Assembly: GCA_963576725.1 (NCBI GenBank) | Contig: OY755241.1 | Location: 54,436,484-54,500,483, forward strand | Reading direction: 5' to 3' | Origin: Azorinus chamasolen | Taxonomy: Eukaryota; Mollusca; Bivalvia; Cardiida; Solecurtidae | Length of the DNA stretch: 64,000 nucleotides | In this document: in pieces, positions 42,801-50,449 of the stretch | How positions within the stretch are numbered: position 1 is the stretch's first letter | Layout: each line of letters starts with the position of its first letter | Program-made: the position numbers and the translations under genes | Notes under the pieces: model-generated | What the model was told of the DNA's origin: nothing | The model's database searches: none | What the model saw: the letters and a program-made list of their open reading frames with translations, nothing else

Positions 42801-45800
42801 CAGAGTAGACCCAGATTAAACGTCTGATCAGGGTCAGCTCTGTTTGTTGATGGTGTAATATAGATCTGATTATACAGCTTCTGCCTGAGCCGAATGCCCT
42901 GTGTTCATATGCCATTACAAAATATAATCTTATAAATATTCATGACGTCATTATTTCATACATAAATATTCATCAGGCAAAGGGTTACTTTACCTGGAAC
43001 GCTGCATACTCCTCCTCCATGGCATCGTTGGGTCCTGTCTGCGGCTGTTGTACACTAGTACTGCTACCTTCCTCACTGCCACCATGGTCTCCACCATCTA
43101 ACTGCCTCAGCAGTTCACTTTTCTTTAAAGACAGCAGACTCTCTGAAAATACAACAAAGCACAGCAATGACTTATTGAGATATGGTCTATTCCGTTAACC
43201 CATTCTTCCATAGGCTATTTTTAGACCAAACCTCTTTGAATAAATCTACAGAAAAGGAGTACTTACTAGAGAAAAAGGAACATTTTAGAATTGTGTAGTT
43301 TAGAAACAATTTTGATAAATAGAGCATTTGCTCCATAGGAGCAAATGCTCTATTTATCACAATGGTTTCAAATAGTTACTTTAACAGAGGTGTAAAAAGG
43401 CGTATTTATGGAGGAAAGGGTTAATTCTTTCCTTGATGAATATTCATGTAAGAAATAATGTGTGAATATTCCATGAACATTCCTTTACTCCATGAATATT
43501 CAAGTTAGAAAAAATGACATCATAAATATTAATTAGGTTATTTTTCATAATGGCACATGGGCATAGGAATATTTGGCCATAACAGAAACTGTTAAACCAT
43601 ATCTTATATATGGAACCATATATTATTCCATAAGCAAACAGCATAGACCCTGATCAGATGGCTCCTATTGGAGCCATCTGATCTAGGTCTACACTGTTTG
43701 CAAAGGCGTAGAAGTGCCTATTTAAGAAGTAAATGAGCCTCATGTTTAAGAATAAAAACATTCTTGGCCTTGATGAAAAGAATCAGATCTATATCTTTCA
43801 TAAGCAAACAGGAAATACCTCGGGTCTACTCTGTTTGTAAAACTGATACAAGGCAGATCTATGGGGTAAAGTGTTAATGACAACAGACTCTGAGAACTAT
43901 TCGAAGTTATGACTTATTGATATGGGCTTATTCCACTTGAACTGATGAACGAGTTAACCCTTTCCCTATTCTGTGTTTATTCCAAATTTTGATAGCTACT
44001 GAATATTCATAGACAAAATAGTTATAACGAAATATGAAATGTGGAAAATAAATTAAATTGCAGCCATTTTAGAAAGTAAAGAAACAGATCTTTCAAATTC
44101 CATTAGCAAACAGAGCAGATCCTGATCAGACGACTCCAATAGGAGCCATCTGATCTGGGTCTACTCTGTTTGCAGAAGTGTGAAAATACCATTATATAAA
44201 GGAAAGGGTTAATGGCTGTATGAATATTGACTGGCTTAACCCTTTCCCTCATATAAAAGTGTTTTCACGCATCTGCAAACAGAGTAGACACAGATCAGAC
44301 GGTTCCTCTAGGAGCCGTCTGATCAGGGTCTGCTCTGTTTGCTAACGGACAGATCTGTTTTTATAGTTTCTAAATTGGTTATAATGCTTCACTTTCCACA
44401 TTTCAATATACATGTAACTCTTTTGTCCATGAATATTTAGTAGGTATTGAAATTTGTAATAAATGTAGAACAGGGAAAGGGTTAATTCTTATAATGGCAC
44501 TATCAACAGGGCTCAAATCATTTATAATATTGCATCAGCAAACATGAGCCATCTAGTCTTGCTCTACTCTGTTTGCAAGGACATCAAAAGGCATCTCTTT
44601 CAGGTAAAAGAGTTAAATGCAATAACGCAAACAATGTTGACACAGATCAGAGGACACCTTGTCCTTGCACCAGTCTATCCTGCTTTCATCCAGTCTATTC
44701 TACCTAGCTTCACAATTCACCATATCTCGCATCCCAGTAAATCCTTCATCCACTATTTTTCCAACCCTCATCCACAGGCCAACTTACCTAGCACAACAAT
44801 TCACCTAACTTTCATCCAGTCAATCCTACATTGCACCACAGTATTTGCTACCTTGCACCACAGTCCATCCCACCTTGCCTCAATTCTACCTTGATCCAGT
44901 CTACCCTACCTTGCACCATAGTCCATCCTACCTTGATCCAGTATTTCCTACTTTGCTTCACAGTGTAGTCTATCATACCTTGCTTCACAGTCTATCCTAC
45001 CTTGCACCACAGGCTACCCTACCTTGTCAAACAGTCCATCCTACCTTCATCTACAGTCTATCCTACCTTACCCAACAGTCTATCTATCCTACCTTGCACA
45101 AACTCTATCCTACCTCGAAACAACATTTTTTTCTATACTGTACCACAGTCTATCCTGATTTGCTCAACAGTATATCTTACCTTCATCCACAGTCTCCTCT
45201 ACCTTGCACCAGTCTATCCTACCTTCCTCCACAGTCTATCCTACCTTCATTCAGTCTTTCCTACCTCATACCACAGTCCATCCTTTTCCTCCTCCACAGT
45301 CTATCCAAACTTGCACCATAGTCCATTCAACCTTGCACCACAGCCCACCCCCTACCTTGCACCACAGCACACCCTACCTTGCACCACAGCCCACCTTGCA
45401 CCACAGCCCACCCTGCCTTGCACCACAGTCCCCCCCCCCTTCCTTGAACCACTGTCCACCCTATCTTGCACCTCAGACCACCCTACCTTTCCCCACAGCC
45501 CACCCTACCTTGAACCACAGTCCATCCTACCTTGCACCACAGCCCACCCTACCTTGCACCACAGCCCACCCAACCTTGCACCACTGTCCACTCTACCTTG
45601 CACCACAGACCACCCTACCTTGCACCACAGCCCACCCTACATTGCACCACTGTCCACCCTACCTTGCATTACAGACCACCCTACCTTGCCCCACAGCCCA
45701 ACCTACCTTGCACCACAGCCCTTCCTACCTTGCACCACAGCGCACCTTACGTTGCATCACAGACCACCCTATGTTGCACCACAACCCATTCTACCTTGCA

Positions 45801-48800
45801 CCACAGCCAATCCTACCTTGTATCACGGTCCACTTACCTTGCACAACAGCCCACCCTACCTTGCACCACAGCCATCCCTACCTTGCACAACAGCCCATCC
45901 TACCTTCCACCACGGTCAATACTTCCTTCATCCACAGTCTATTCTACCTTGCAACAGTCCATTCTACCTTCATCCACACTCTATTCTACTTTTATTCTGT
46001 CTATCCTACCTTCATCCACAGTCCACTCTACCTTGCCCCAGAGTCCTTCCTTACAAAAAGTCTATCCTACACTGCCCAAACAGTCATTTCTACCTTGCTG
46101 TAGTTGTAGGACTAAATGTCATCAGGTATGTTTTTTATTTATTTATAAGACGATCCCTTCTGGCAAAAACTAAAAGGAAGGCAATCAGTGGTTTCAATTT
46201 GCTCTGCCTTTGTAGAATGAGATCATCTTTATGATCTTAACTTCATCAGACCATCACTCATTGACACTGTAACCTGGCCTAATTGTCCTAAGCTTTCAAA
46301 CTGATAACAAGAGTGTCCAAATTTTCAAAGGAACACATGTGTCACCATCTCAGAGAAGTGTTAACAAGAGGGCCATGGTGGCACTGATATCGCTCACCAG
46401 ACAATCAGAGGAGATTTTCAAAGTTTTCACTATATTTCTATAGAAAACTGGCCATCTTTTGGGTAGGCCCCATTTGAACACAGGGAATTTTAATTATGCA
46501 AGGACATACAAAGTTCTGACTAAAGACGATCAACTGACCTCTCAAATAAGCAACAGTTCCTCTAAACTGGTATGAGTTTTGTTCCAGCAACTTGCTTTTG
46601 GTTTTTGCATTTATAATAACCTTTACAAACAGTCTGGATCCAATTTTGACCCCAGGGGCATAATATATATAACTTTTGTAGAGGACCTACAGATGATGCT
46701 ATGTGCCAAATATGAAAGCTGAGAACCCTGTAAAATCAGAGGAGAAGGTTTTTAAAGGTTCAAATTGTTGACAAAGCACAACGACGGGCGACAGACATGA
46801 GGCGATCACAAAAGCTCACCTTGAGCACTTTATGCTCTGGTGAGCTAAAAGAGAAAGTGTGATGGACTGACAGACAATGGAAAAGTGATCCCTATGTGAC
46901 ACAATGCTTCTTGGCAGGTGACACAAAAATAGGAAAATAGTGCAGACCAAGAACAAATGACTCCTTCAGGAGTCTACTCTACACTATTTACTACTATGTC
47001 ATACTAATAATTTGAAACGGTGCAAAATTGAACTAAATATATACTGGTGCAAAGAGGTGATTTGGTGTCTGAATACTTAAGGTAATTTGGGTACTAAACC
47101 CATTCTTCAATTATAGAATATATTTAGATCCAACCTCTTTGTATAAATCTACCAACAAGAAACATTTACTAGAGAAAAGGAGCAAATGCTCTATTTAACA
47201 CAATGGTTTCAAAATTTGATTTTTACAGAGGTATAGAAAGTTGTATTTTTTTGAGGAAAGGGTTTCAGTGTTGCTAAATGTCATAAAAACCCACTCACAA
47301 GAATTGACCAACTTTGCAGTGTATAAAATTAATTGACCTAGGTTGCATTGCACACACCTTCAGATAGCTTTATCAGTTCTTCTAGATCCCCTTGCAGCTT
47401 TGTTAAGTCCTCTGTTTCGCCTGCAGCTTGAATAGCTTGTTTAACTTGTTCCAACTGTAAGCATAAATATATGTAAAAACAGTAAAATTACAAGGTTATC
47501 TTTCAAATCATTCATAAAGCAGATCGCTTAATCATAACCCAATTACTACTTACTCCATGAATAGTAATGAAAAAATAATGACATCATGATTATTAGTTCA
47601 CATTTTTGTACTCTAAAATGGTGATATCTAGCTACTTTCGGTTTCAAAGATATCCCAGCAGAGTACACAAGCATTAAAACTGGTGATTTAGGTTAGGACA
47701 CACCTAATCATGATTCCTGTCAGGTTGGATTTTCTTCCAAAATATGACATAATTCTGAAAGAAATACATGCAGTAGTATAAATATGTATCAAATGTATAC
47801 ATGTACCTGACAAGAGAACTTCCCAAAGGAGCCATTTTGTGGTTGCTTTTGATCCACTTAATCCCTTTCCTCCTTACAGTAAACCCTATATTGCACTGGT
47901 GTGTATACACTCACATCGCGTGACAACAAATGTGGGTTTATGATCATATGATCTGAGGTCATTTGTTGTTTGAATGTCGTAATTGCCACAAAAGTGCAGA
48001 TTTACATTGAAAATTAGGTCCAATATGAGATGACCAGATTGTAAATAAGAAAATTCTCGATTTCCGACCAGTATTCGAGGCATTTCCATGAGACTGTAAG
48101 GTGGCAACTATCACAAAATTAGCATGCGCTCAGGCCTGCAAAATTCCACTCATTCACTCGCCATGACGAGTAACTTTCTTGCAAGAAGAGTAGAATTTCA
48201 GAAACTTTAACAACGAATTTAAGTAAAATAAGACAAAAGCAGCTGGCAGGAAGAGTAAATGTTTAAGGATTTATCCAGCCTTGAATGCTGTATTACAGCT
48301 TGTTGATGAGACTACATGATTATAAACTAGACTCTCAACACTGAATGCTGATACTGTGAACTCTTTTTAAAACAAACAATAAAAAAAAATTGAACTAAAT
48401 TCGCGAACTCCCTGTCATGTTCTATTTATCTATCTTCCATTTATGTCAAACCCCTATTGTGGACGTAGACATTTCAATGTTAACCCTTTCGTTAGTCCAA
48501 ATTCCAATACATACTGAATATTCACTGACAAAATAAGTATCGTCATCGGAGGTATTTTCGAACACCGCCTGTTTTCGAACATCCCACGTTTTCGCGAAAA
48601 ATTCCTCGTATGCACGCGCTATGACGTCATACGGTTGTCTAATACACTATAAGTGTTGATAAGCAGATGGACAGCTATCAAAATCAACAATGCGCAAAAT
48701 AATATTACTTTTACATGACGTTATAGTTTCTGAGAGAAAAAATGGCCATTTCTACTATTACCAGTATTGCCCCCAGTTGAGAATCCTAAATTACGGTGTC

Positions 48801-50028
48801 TAATATAAATAAAATTTGAGGAAATGCCACCAGCACTTCCCTTCTGAGTTTGTTGTGGAAATCCCAATGTAGAATTATGACGTAGTTGTCTTTATGATGC
48901 ATATAGGGCAGTTCAAACAGCCTATTCTCTTAACGTGTATGTAACATAATAGAACACGTTACCTTTTCCCATTCAGAAACTTACTAGCCATGGTAGAACT
49001 ATCTTTTAAGGCCCATCCATCAAAGTATGTGGGCAAATACATATTGTATTATCCTACAGCACTCACAAATGCCTACAAAGCTGCTAATGACCTAAAAGCA
49101 TTGAAACTGACGATCCTCATAATCTAGTTCACGAAAAATAACCGCCCCGTTAGATTCCGCATGGGATCTAGCCACTAATTGCGATAAATATTTTTTTTAT
49201 ACTTTTATCAATATTTTAGTTAACATTTTTGCGACCAACTTGTGTATATGGTTGTTATATGAAAGTGGAATGAATGGCATGAACCTAACTGCATTAATTA
49301 CTTTACTATGATGATTTTGATTGGATGTTCGAAAACAGGTTGGGAAACCCGCCATATTGCCATTTAAGAAGGTACACAAAACACACGTTATTATTTGTGT
49401 ATTCTAAATCATAATTTTTTTAATTCCACATGAATGTATGTAGTAATAGTTGATAACAATGAAATAAAATGTGCAAATGACATCCGCTGATTTTTCTCGG
49501 TTGAAAACAAAAAAATAAGCCTTAGGTGTTCGAAAACTGGTTGGACCATGCTATAATAAAATTTGGAAGGTGGACCAGTGTAGCCATTTTAGAAACTGAA
49601 AAAACAGATTATCAAATTCTATCAGCAAACAGAGCAGACCCCCGTCGTGTAAAAGCCTATATAGGATTCTACGACGTATAGATTACAACCCTAATCAGAG
49701 TCAGACGGCTCCTCTAGGTATGCTAGGAGCCGTCTGATCTGTGTCTACTCAGTTTGCAAATGCCTGAAACCCTGTTTATATGAAGGAAAGGGTTCTGCCA
49801 AATATTGTTCAGTAAGACATAACAATACAGTTACAGATTCTGTACTTGGACTCTACGATGACAAAAGACGAATTGCATTTTTTCACGTTTCGTGCGGACT
49901 GCAAGTACGAAGTAGTAAGGGGCGAAAAATTCTGTCAGACAAACGCATCAATTTCCCAGACATTGTCAATATAAACAGACCTGCATTTTGTACGTATCAA
50001 TGGACGCTTTTAGCGACTCCTCTTCCAT
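30668..50028 (-). CDS. ZGPAT: ZGPAT orthologue: CCCH zinc finger, Tudor-like and G-patch protein (ten coding exons, 3' end not found)
   Basis: The spliced exons give 439 residues in one consistent frame with GT-AG introns. The order matches vertebrate ZGPAT: an N-terminal start MEEESLKASIDTYKMQ followed by LEQVKQAIQAAG, a coiled N-terminal region, a CCCH finger (residues 187-206), a Tudor-like segment (about 224-277), an acidic linker, and a G-patch (342-377) opening GIGSRL and containing GYEPGKGLGR. ZGPAT is known as a nuclear DNA-binding transcriptional repressor recruiting the NuRD/Mi-2 complex, and its G-patch suggests a link to DEAH helicases. Those roles come from the family, not from this sequence. 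The CCCH spacing is C-x7-C-x6-C-x3-H, one residue longer in the second gap than usual. The last exon seen ends in a donor at phase 1. The C-terminal coiled coil of the family (about 90-100 residues) is not found between 25.6 and 30.6 kb. Introns hold MITEs, a 22-bp and a 16-bp minisatellite and SINE-like repeats. Confidence 0.88.
30886..31040. repeat. A2-type MITE in ZGPAT intron 9
   Basis: TTTACTCATGAATATTCATG leads to a core at 30933-31000 (GCTCTTACAGGAGATGTC) and an end GAGGGAAAGGGTTAA. The element is internally shortened. Confidence 0.75.
31187..31829. repeat. SINE-like element with internal 176-bp tandem copies (ZGPAT intron 9)
   Basis: It starts ACAAGAGCTGTCCGCAGAC with a TGCTCCACTTTC word and ends in the hairpin AGCTCCACTTTTT...AAAAAGTGGAGCT. 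Between lie about three copies of a 176-bp unit containing AAAATTAATTTTAGGGTTAC and GAACCAAATATCT, then a CGACGC microsatellite. It ends 30 bases from the G-patch exon donor. Confidence 0.6.
31859..31967 (-). CDS. ZGPAT: ZGPAT coding exon 9 (G-patch)
   Basis: The acceptor ATTCTCAG and donor CAAG|GTAAGC bound 109 bases encoding a textbook G-patch: GIGSRLMSMMGYEPGKGLG then RSGEGRVEPVPIQLLPQ. The conserved glycines and the aromatic Tyr are present. Phase 1 at the end joins GKSLD in the next exon. Confidence 0.92.
32046..32240. repeat. E-type MITE in ZGPAT intron 8
   Basis: CAGAGCAACAGATAAACGTC, CCACCAAACCCTATATTGTG, the inverse, and the right end ACGCATCTTACCTGGACCTC. Confidence 0.8.
32574..32823. 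repeat. A-type MITE, full length, ZGPAT intron 8
   Basis: TTAACCCTTTCCTTCATATA to ACAGGGAAAGGGTTAA. The core is centred on GGCTCCTATAGGAATC. Confidence 0.88.
33101..33340. repeat. A2-type MITE, ZGPAT intron 8
   Basis: TTAACACTTTACTCCATGAA to GGAGGAAAGGGTCA, core centre GGCTCCTACAGAAGCC, 93 bases from the exon 8 donor. Confidence 0.84.
33433..33623 (-). CDS. ZGPAT: ZGPAT coding exon 8 (acidic linker)
   Basis: The acceptor TTTTCCAG and donor ACCCGG|GTATGT bound 191 bases. The first half is a run of Asp/Glu/Ala. The end reads LGQWEAHTR, which joins the next exon's GIGSRL as in the family (WEVHTRGIGSRL-type). Confidence 0.84.
33662..33953. repeat. Chimeric D-type MITE (D2 left end, D right end), ZGPAT intron 7
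   Basis: The left end CAGTTGAAACGTCAATATC is of the D2 kind. The right end GAAGGTTCTACTG is of the D kind. They meet through repeated core material (TCCTGTAGGAGC near 33763; AAAACACCTGTAGGAGCTTT near 33842). Confidence 0.7.
34157..34663. repeat. A-type MITE interrupted by a SINE-like insertion, ZGPAT intron 7
   Basis: CCCTTTCACAGTTCTATATT begins the A copy. The core breaks near 34334 and resumes at about 34605 with GATCTGGACCTTTTCTGTTTG. The end is GAAGGAAAGGGTTAA. Confidence 0.78.
34336..34604. repeat. SINE-like insertion inside an A-type MITE
   Basis: It contains TTATAGGGTTTTACGTCGTT, TCATATCACGACGTCCAGC, ATTCGAACCCACAGTGGTAA and GGTCATGGAGGCC. These words recall a widespread molluscan SINE. 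Family assignment is from memory. Confidence 0.55.
34660..34909. repeat. A-type MITE, full length, sharing a TTAA with its neighbour
   Basis: TTAACCCTTTCCCTGTTCTA to GAGGGAAAGGGTTAA, core centre GGCTCCTCTAGGAGCC. Its left TTAA is the right TTAA of the preceding A element. Confidence 0.9.
34986..35146 (-). CDS. ZGPAT: ZGPAT coding exon 7 (Tudor-like segment)
   Basis: The acceptor CATTTGTAG and donor CTGG|GTAAGC bound 161 bases. The encoded segment CLARYEDDLWYKATVVDL followed by VTFDSY has the beta-barrel pattern of a Tudor/SMN-like domain (aromatic W-Y, then V-x-F-D-S-Y). Confidence 0.86.
35155..35400. repeat. Possible SINE-like repeat, ZGPAT intron 6
   Basis: It runs from ATGTATCCATGGGACAGGGA to ATGCCCCCGTCACCTAAAGG, CGGGGTCATAAAAA. 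Related words occur near 32440. The ends are not firmly defined. Confidence 0.35.
35549..35753. repeat. D-type MITE, full length, ZGPAT intron 6
   Basis: CAGTAAAAGCTCTCTATAAC to AGAGAGGTTTTCACTG with flanking TA. The palindrome is long and near-perfect (GCAAGGTGAAAGTAAAACAG arms) and centred on ACGCTCCTATAGGAGCGT. Confidence 0.9.
35872..36074. repeat. D-type MITE, full length, ZGPAT intron 6
   Basis: CAGAAAAACTCTCTATAACG to AGAGAGGTTTTACTG, TA on both sides. The centre is ACACTCCTATGGGAGCAT. Confidence 0.88.
36286..36495. repeat. A-type MITE lacking one arm of its core
   Basis: TTAACCCTTTCCCTCATATA to ACAGGGAGAGGGTTAA. After TCTTTTCATGC it jumps to TGTTTGATCAGGGTCTGC, so the left arm of the palindrome is gone. 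Confidence 0.82.
36993..37133. repeat. C-type MITE with the palindrome deleted
   Basis: TTAACCCATTACCTCATATG to GAGGGAATGGGTTAA, only 141 bases. The whole TTTGCTCC...GGAGCAAA core is missing. It sits in D-like sequence, which resumes as TGCAGGTCAAAAGTAATGC. Confidence 0.82.
37440..37490. promoter_or_regulatory. Clustered TGACGTCA (CRE-type) palindromes in ZGPAT intron 6
   Basis: TGACGTCACTGACGTCA holds two full CRE palindromes within 16 bases, followed by CGTCGCCCATTTTGACGTAA. CRE sites bind CREB/ATF proteins in animals. Use as an enhancer here is a guess. Confidence 0.35.
37723..37785 (-). CDS. ZGPAT: ZGPAT coding exon 6 (end of CCCH finger)
   Basis: The acceptor ATCTGCAG and donor CTACAG|GTAATT bound 63 bases. 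They complete Arg203 and encode YSHGCKVELGDLQEYTEPDY, carrying the finger's His206. The match to the family's FSHGQVVSLDELRPFQDPDL-type segment is clear. Confidence 0.85.
37875..38284. repeat. A2-type MITE with a truncated C-type MITE in its core, ZGPAT intron 5
   Basis: The A2 left end (CTTTACCTAATGAATATTTA) and half core CTATAGGAGAAGTATGATTTG run into C sequence (ACCCAATCTCTTTGAGTTGG) with core GCTCCTATAGAGC and end TTAATG. Confidence 0.7.
38360..39700. repeat. 16-bp minisatellite, ZGPAT intron 5
   Basis: The unit is AAGTCATAGCAGAGCT with common variants AAGTCATAGTAGGGTT and CAGTCATAGCAAAGCT, often alternating. It is interrupted by a C-type MITE at 39152-39365. Confidence 0.92.
39152..39365. 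repeat. C-type MITE inserted in the 16-bp minisatellite
   Basis: TTAACCCTTTCCTCCATAAA to GAAGAAAGGGTTAA, with TTAA on each side. The neighbouring unit TAGGGTTAAGTCATAG shows the empty site with a single TTAA. The core is GCTCATATAGGAGC. Confidence 0.93.
39733..39827 (-). CDS. ZGPAT: ZGPAT coding exon 5 (CCCH finger, first part)
   Basis: The acceptor TTGTCAG and donor TGCAG|GTAGGT bound 95 bases encoding VRVMFCNPTQLSMLPC and FLEGSC with Cys187, Cys195 and Cys202. Spacing between Cys195 and Cys202 is six residues. It ends in phase 2. Confidence 0.87.
39828..40075. repeat. Short tandem repeat, about 56-57-bp unit, ZGPAT intron 4
   Basis: Four to five copies of ACCTGGCAATACAAACATAA and GAACC(C/T)TTCTAACATAA begin at the exon 5 acceptor. 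The first unit overlaps the polypyrimidine tract as read on the - strand. Confidence 0.75.
40193..40676. repeat. A2-type MITE with a nested A-type MITE, ending in a splice donor
   Basis: The outer copy starts TTAACTCTTTATCTGATTG. A complete A element (40376-40624, TTAA both sides, centre GGCTCCTAGAGGAGCC) is inserted at a TTAA. The outer copy resumes at TAGACATGATGTC and ends GAGGTAAAGCGTTAA at 40676, 4 bases from ZGPAT exon 4. Confidence 0.85.
40681..40899 (-). CDS. ZGPAT: ZGPAT coding exon 4
   Basis: The acceptor CTTCCACAG and donor ACG|GTAATT bound 73 codons (residues 99-171) at phase 0 on both sides. The block GTKCRAPFVQEWG...NAMIAGVE matches the conserved stretch before the CCCH finger. 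The TTAA of an A-type MITE occupies intron positions +5 to +8. Confidence 0.84.
41050..41110. repeat. A-type palindrome core
   Basis: ACAGAGTAGACCATGATCAG meets its inverse at GACTCCTATAGGGGTC. Confidence 0.7.
41180..41500. repeat. A2-like MITE with extra sequence, ZGPAT intron 3
   Basis: TTAACCCTTCGCTAGCTATTC leads to a core at 41222-41287 centred on AGCTCCTGCAGGAGCT. An A2 end appears at about 41445-41493 (ATTCATGGAGTAAAAG). Confidence 0.65.
41702..41940. repeat. C-type MITE, ZGPAT intron 3
   Basis: TTAACCCATTCCCTCATTGA to GGAGGAAAGGGTCAA, core TTTGCTCCTATGGAGCAAA. It splits an A-like palindrome whose right half follows as TCTAATTCGGGTCTGC. Confidence 0.83.
42063..42308. repeat. A-type MITE, ZGPAT intron 3
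   Basis: CCCTTCCCTTCATATAAACG to AACAGGGAAAGGGTTA, core centre GGCTCATGTAGGAGCC. Confidence 0.82.
42373..42589. repeat. D-type MITE, full length, ZGPAT intron 3
   Basis: CAGTAAAACCTCTCTATAAC to AGAGAGGTTTTACTG with TA both sides. The core ACGCTCCTATAGGAGCGT is perfect. ACACCTGCCTTTA is duplicated in the right half. Confidence 0.92.
42600..42988. repeat. Two adjacent A-type MITEs, the second ending at a ZGPAT splice donor
   Basis: A shortened copy ends GGGAAAGGGTTAA at 42762, and a second starts from the same TTAA (TTAACCTATTCATATGTAAG). The second ends GGCAAAGGGTTAC at 42988, 5 bases from exon 3, and lacks most of one core arm. Confidence 0.78.
42994..43142 (-). CDS. ZGPAT: ZGPAT coding exon 3
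   Basis: The acceptor TTTTCAG and donor CCAG|GTAAAG bound 149 bases that complete a Glu codon, then read SLLSLKKSELLRQLD, an acidic Gly/Ser-rich stretch, and EEEYAAFQ. Both ends match conserved blocks of the family. The donor is followed within 6 bases by the end of an A-type MITE. Confidence 0.82.
43195..43424. repeat. C-type MITE, full length, ZGPAT intron 2
   Basis: TTAACCCATTCTTCCATAGG to GGAGGAAAGGGTTAA, core TTTGCTCCATAGGAGCAAA. Confidence 0.88.
43476..43880. repeat. A2-type MITEs, ZGPAT intron 2
   Basis: CTTTACTCCATGAATATTCA leads to a core at 43634-43701 (GGCTCCTATTGGAGCC). A second shortened copy with GTCTACTCTGTTTG ends GGGGTAAAGTGTTAA at about 43877. Confidence 0.75.
43954..44212. 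repeat. A-type MITE, full length, ZGPAT intron 2
   Basis: TTAACCCTTTCCCTATTCTG to AAAGGAAAGGGTTAA, centre GACTCCAATAGGAGCC. Confidence 0.88.
44236..44485. repeat. A-type MITE, full length, opposite orientation
   Basis: TTAACCCTTTCCCTCATATA to AACAGGGAAAGGGTTAA, centre GGTTCCTCTAGGAGCC. With the previous copy it forms a 530-base inverted pair in ZGPAT intron 2. Confidence 0.88.
44660..46095. repeat. 22-bp minisatellite, ZGPAT intron 2
   Basis: The unit is ACCTTGCACCACAGCCCACC plus CT, with a diverged left part (TCTATCCTACCTT(G/C)(A/C)). All three + strand frames are open for long stretches (up to 410 codons) because no frame of the unit makes a stop. The predicted peptides are HSPPYLAPQ-type repeats, so this is not a gene. 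Confidence 0.93.
46364..46852. repeat. SINE-like element ending in a hairpin, ZGPAT intron 2
   Basis: It starts AACAAGAGGGCCATGGTGGC with ATCGCTCACC and ends in AGCTCACCTTGAGCAC paired with GTGAGCT. The ACAAGAG start and GAGCTAAAA end are shared with the element at 31.2 kb. It is common in bivalve DNA as far as I recall. Confidence 0.55.
47095..47266. repeat. Degenerate C-type MITE, 92 bases from ZGPAT exon 2
   Basis: AACCCATTCTTCAATTATAG to TGAGGAAAGGGTTT. The left core arm is missing: AGAGAAAAG runs directly into GAGCAAATGCTC. Confidence 0.7.
47358..47454 (-). CDS. ZGPAT: ZGPAT coding exon 2 (N-terminal helix)
   Basis: The acceptor GCTTACAG precedes the exon and the donor GAAG|GTGTGT follows it. 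The 97 bases encode residues 17-48, including LQGDLEELIKLSE, close to the family's LQGDLKELIELTE. It ends in phase 1. Confidence 0.82.
48479..49793. repeat. A-type MITE split by two insertions, ZGPAT intron 1
   Basis: TTAACCCTTTCGTTAGTCCA opens the copy. A 1-kb element interrupts it after ACAAAATAAG, and it resumes at TATAATAAAATTTGG. A second, 45-bp palindromic insert sits in its left core arm at about 49643. It ends GAAGGAAAGGGTT. Confidence 0.78.
48541..49552. mobile_element. 1-kb DNA element with repeated TTTTCGAACA motifs, inserted in an A-type MITE
   Basis: The left part has TATTTTCGAACACCGCC and TGTTTTCGAACATCC. The right part has the inverted GATGTTCGAAAACAGG (49325) and AGGTGTTCGAAAACTGG (49523), arranged as inverted subterminal pairs. 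The interior shows no transposase. The superfamily is not known to me. Confidence 0.55.
49981..50028 (-). CDS. ZGPAT: ZGPAT coding exon 1 (start codon)
   Basis: This short exon encodes MEEESLKASIDTYKMQ, matching the start of vertebrate ZGPAT (MDEESLESALQTY-type). It ends CAG|GTCTGT at phase 0, so it joins the next exon directly as ...KMQ-LEQV. A 19-base G/C homopolymer lies about 260 bases upstream of the ATG. Confidence 0.78.
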
Positions 50029-50286
50029 TGCAGATAATAACGTTTTACAGACAGTAAGCAGTAGTGGGAGTTTTTCTTTCAAGAAAGTTTCAGCTGGTCC
50101 TGGGCCATTCGTAACTACTCGTCGTTTTCTGTTCTTTTTCTGTCAGAAATAGCTGAGGTGTTCCGAGTGGTCCTGGGTTTCTTAAAGTTGTCTCCGTTGT
50201 TAAAAAGGACGTATAGCTAACTGTTTGCGGGACAATAAACGGCTGTTCATGCAAGGGCGTAGAAATATTAAGCAAAGTCCTGAATA

Positions 50287-50305
50287 GGGGGGGGGGGGGG
50301 GGGGG
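50287..50305. repeat. G19 homopolymer upstream of ZGPAT
   Basis: Nineteen G in a row, followed by eight T, about 260 bases upstream of the ZGPAT start codon. The count is likely to be unreliable in sequencing. Confidence 0.9.
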
Positions 50306-50449
50306 ATTTTTTTTCAGTATTTTAAGACTATGAGTTTCACACATCCAGAACTAAATGAGAACAGTAGATATGTAGATCACTAACTAAATTCTGTATTTAC
50401 TTCGTGGTCAGATGTATTGTCCATGAATTCACGAATTTTGAACAATTTT

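Noticed and set aside
45002..46234. 410-codon + strand ORF and its companions of 213-299 codons
   Set aside because: They follow from a 22-bp repeat that lacks stops in all frames. The peptides are low-complexity and the region is a ZGPAT intron on the other strand.
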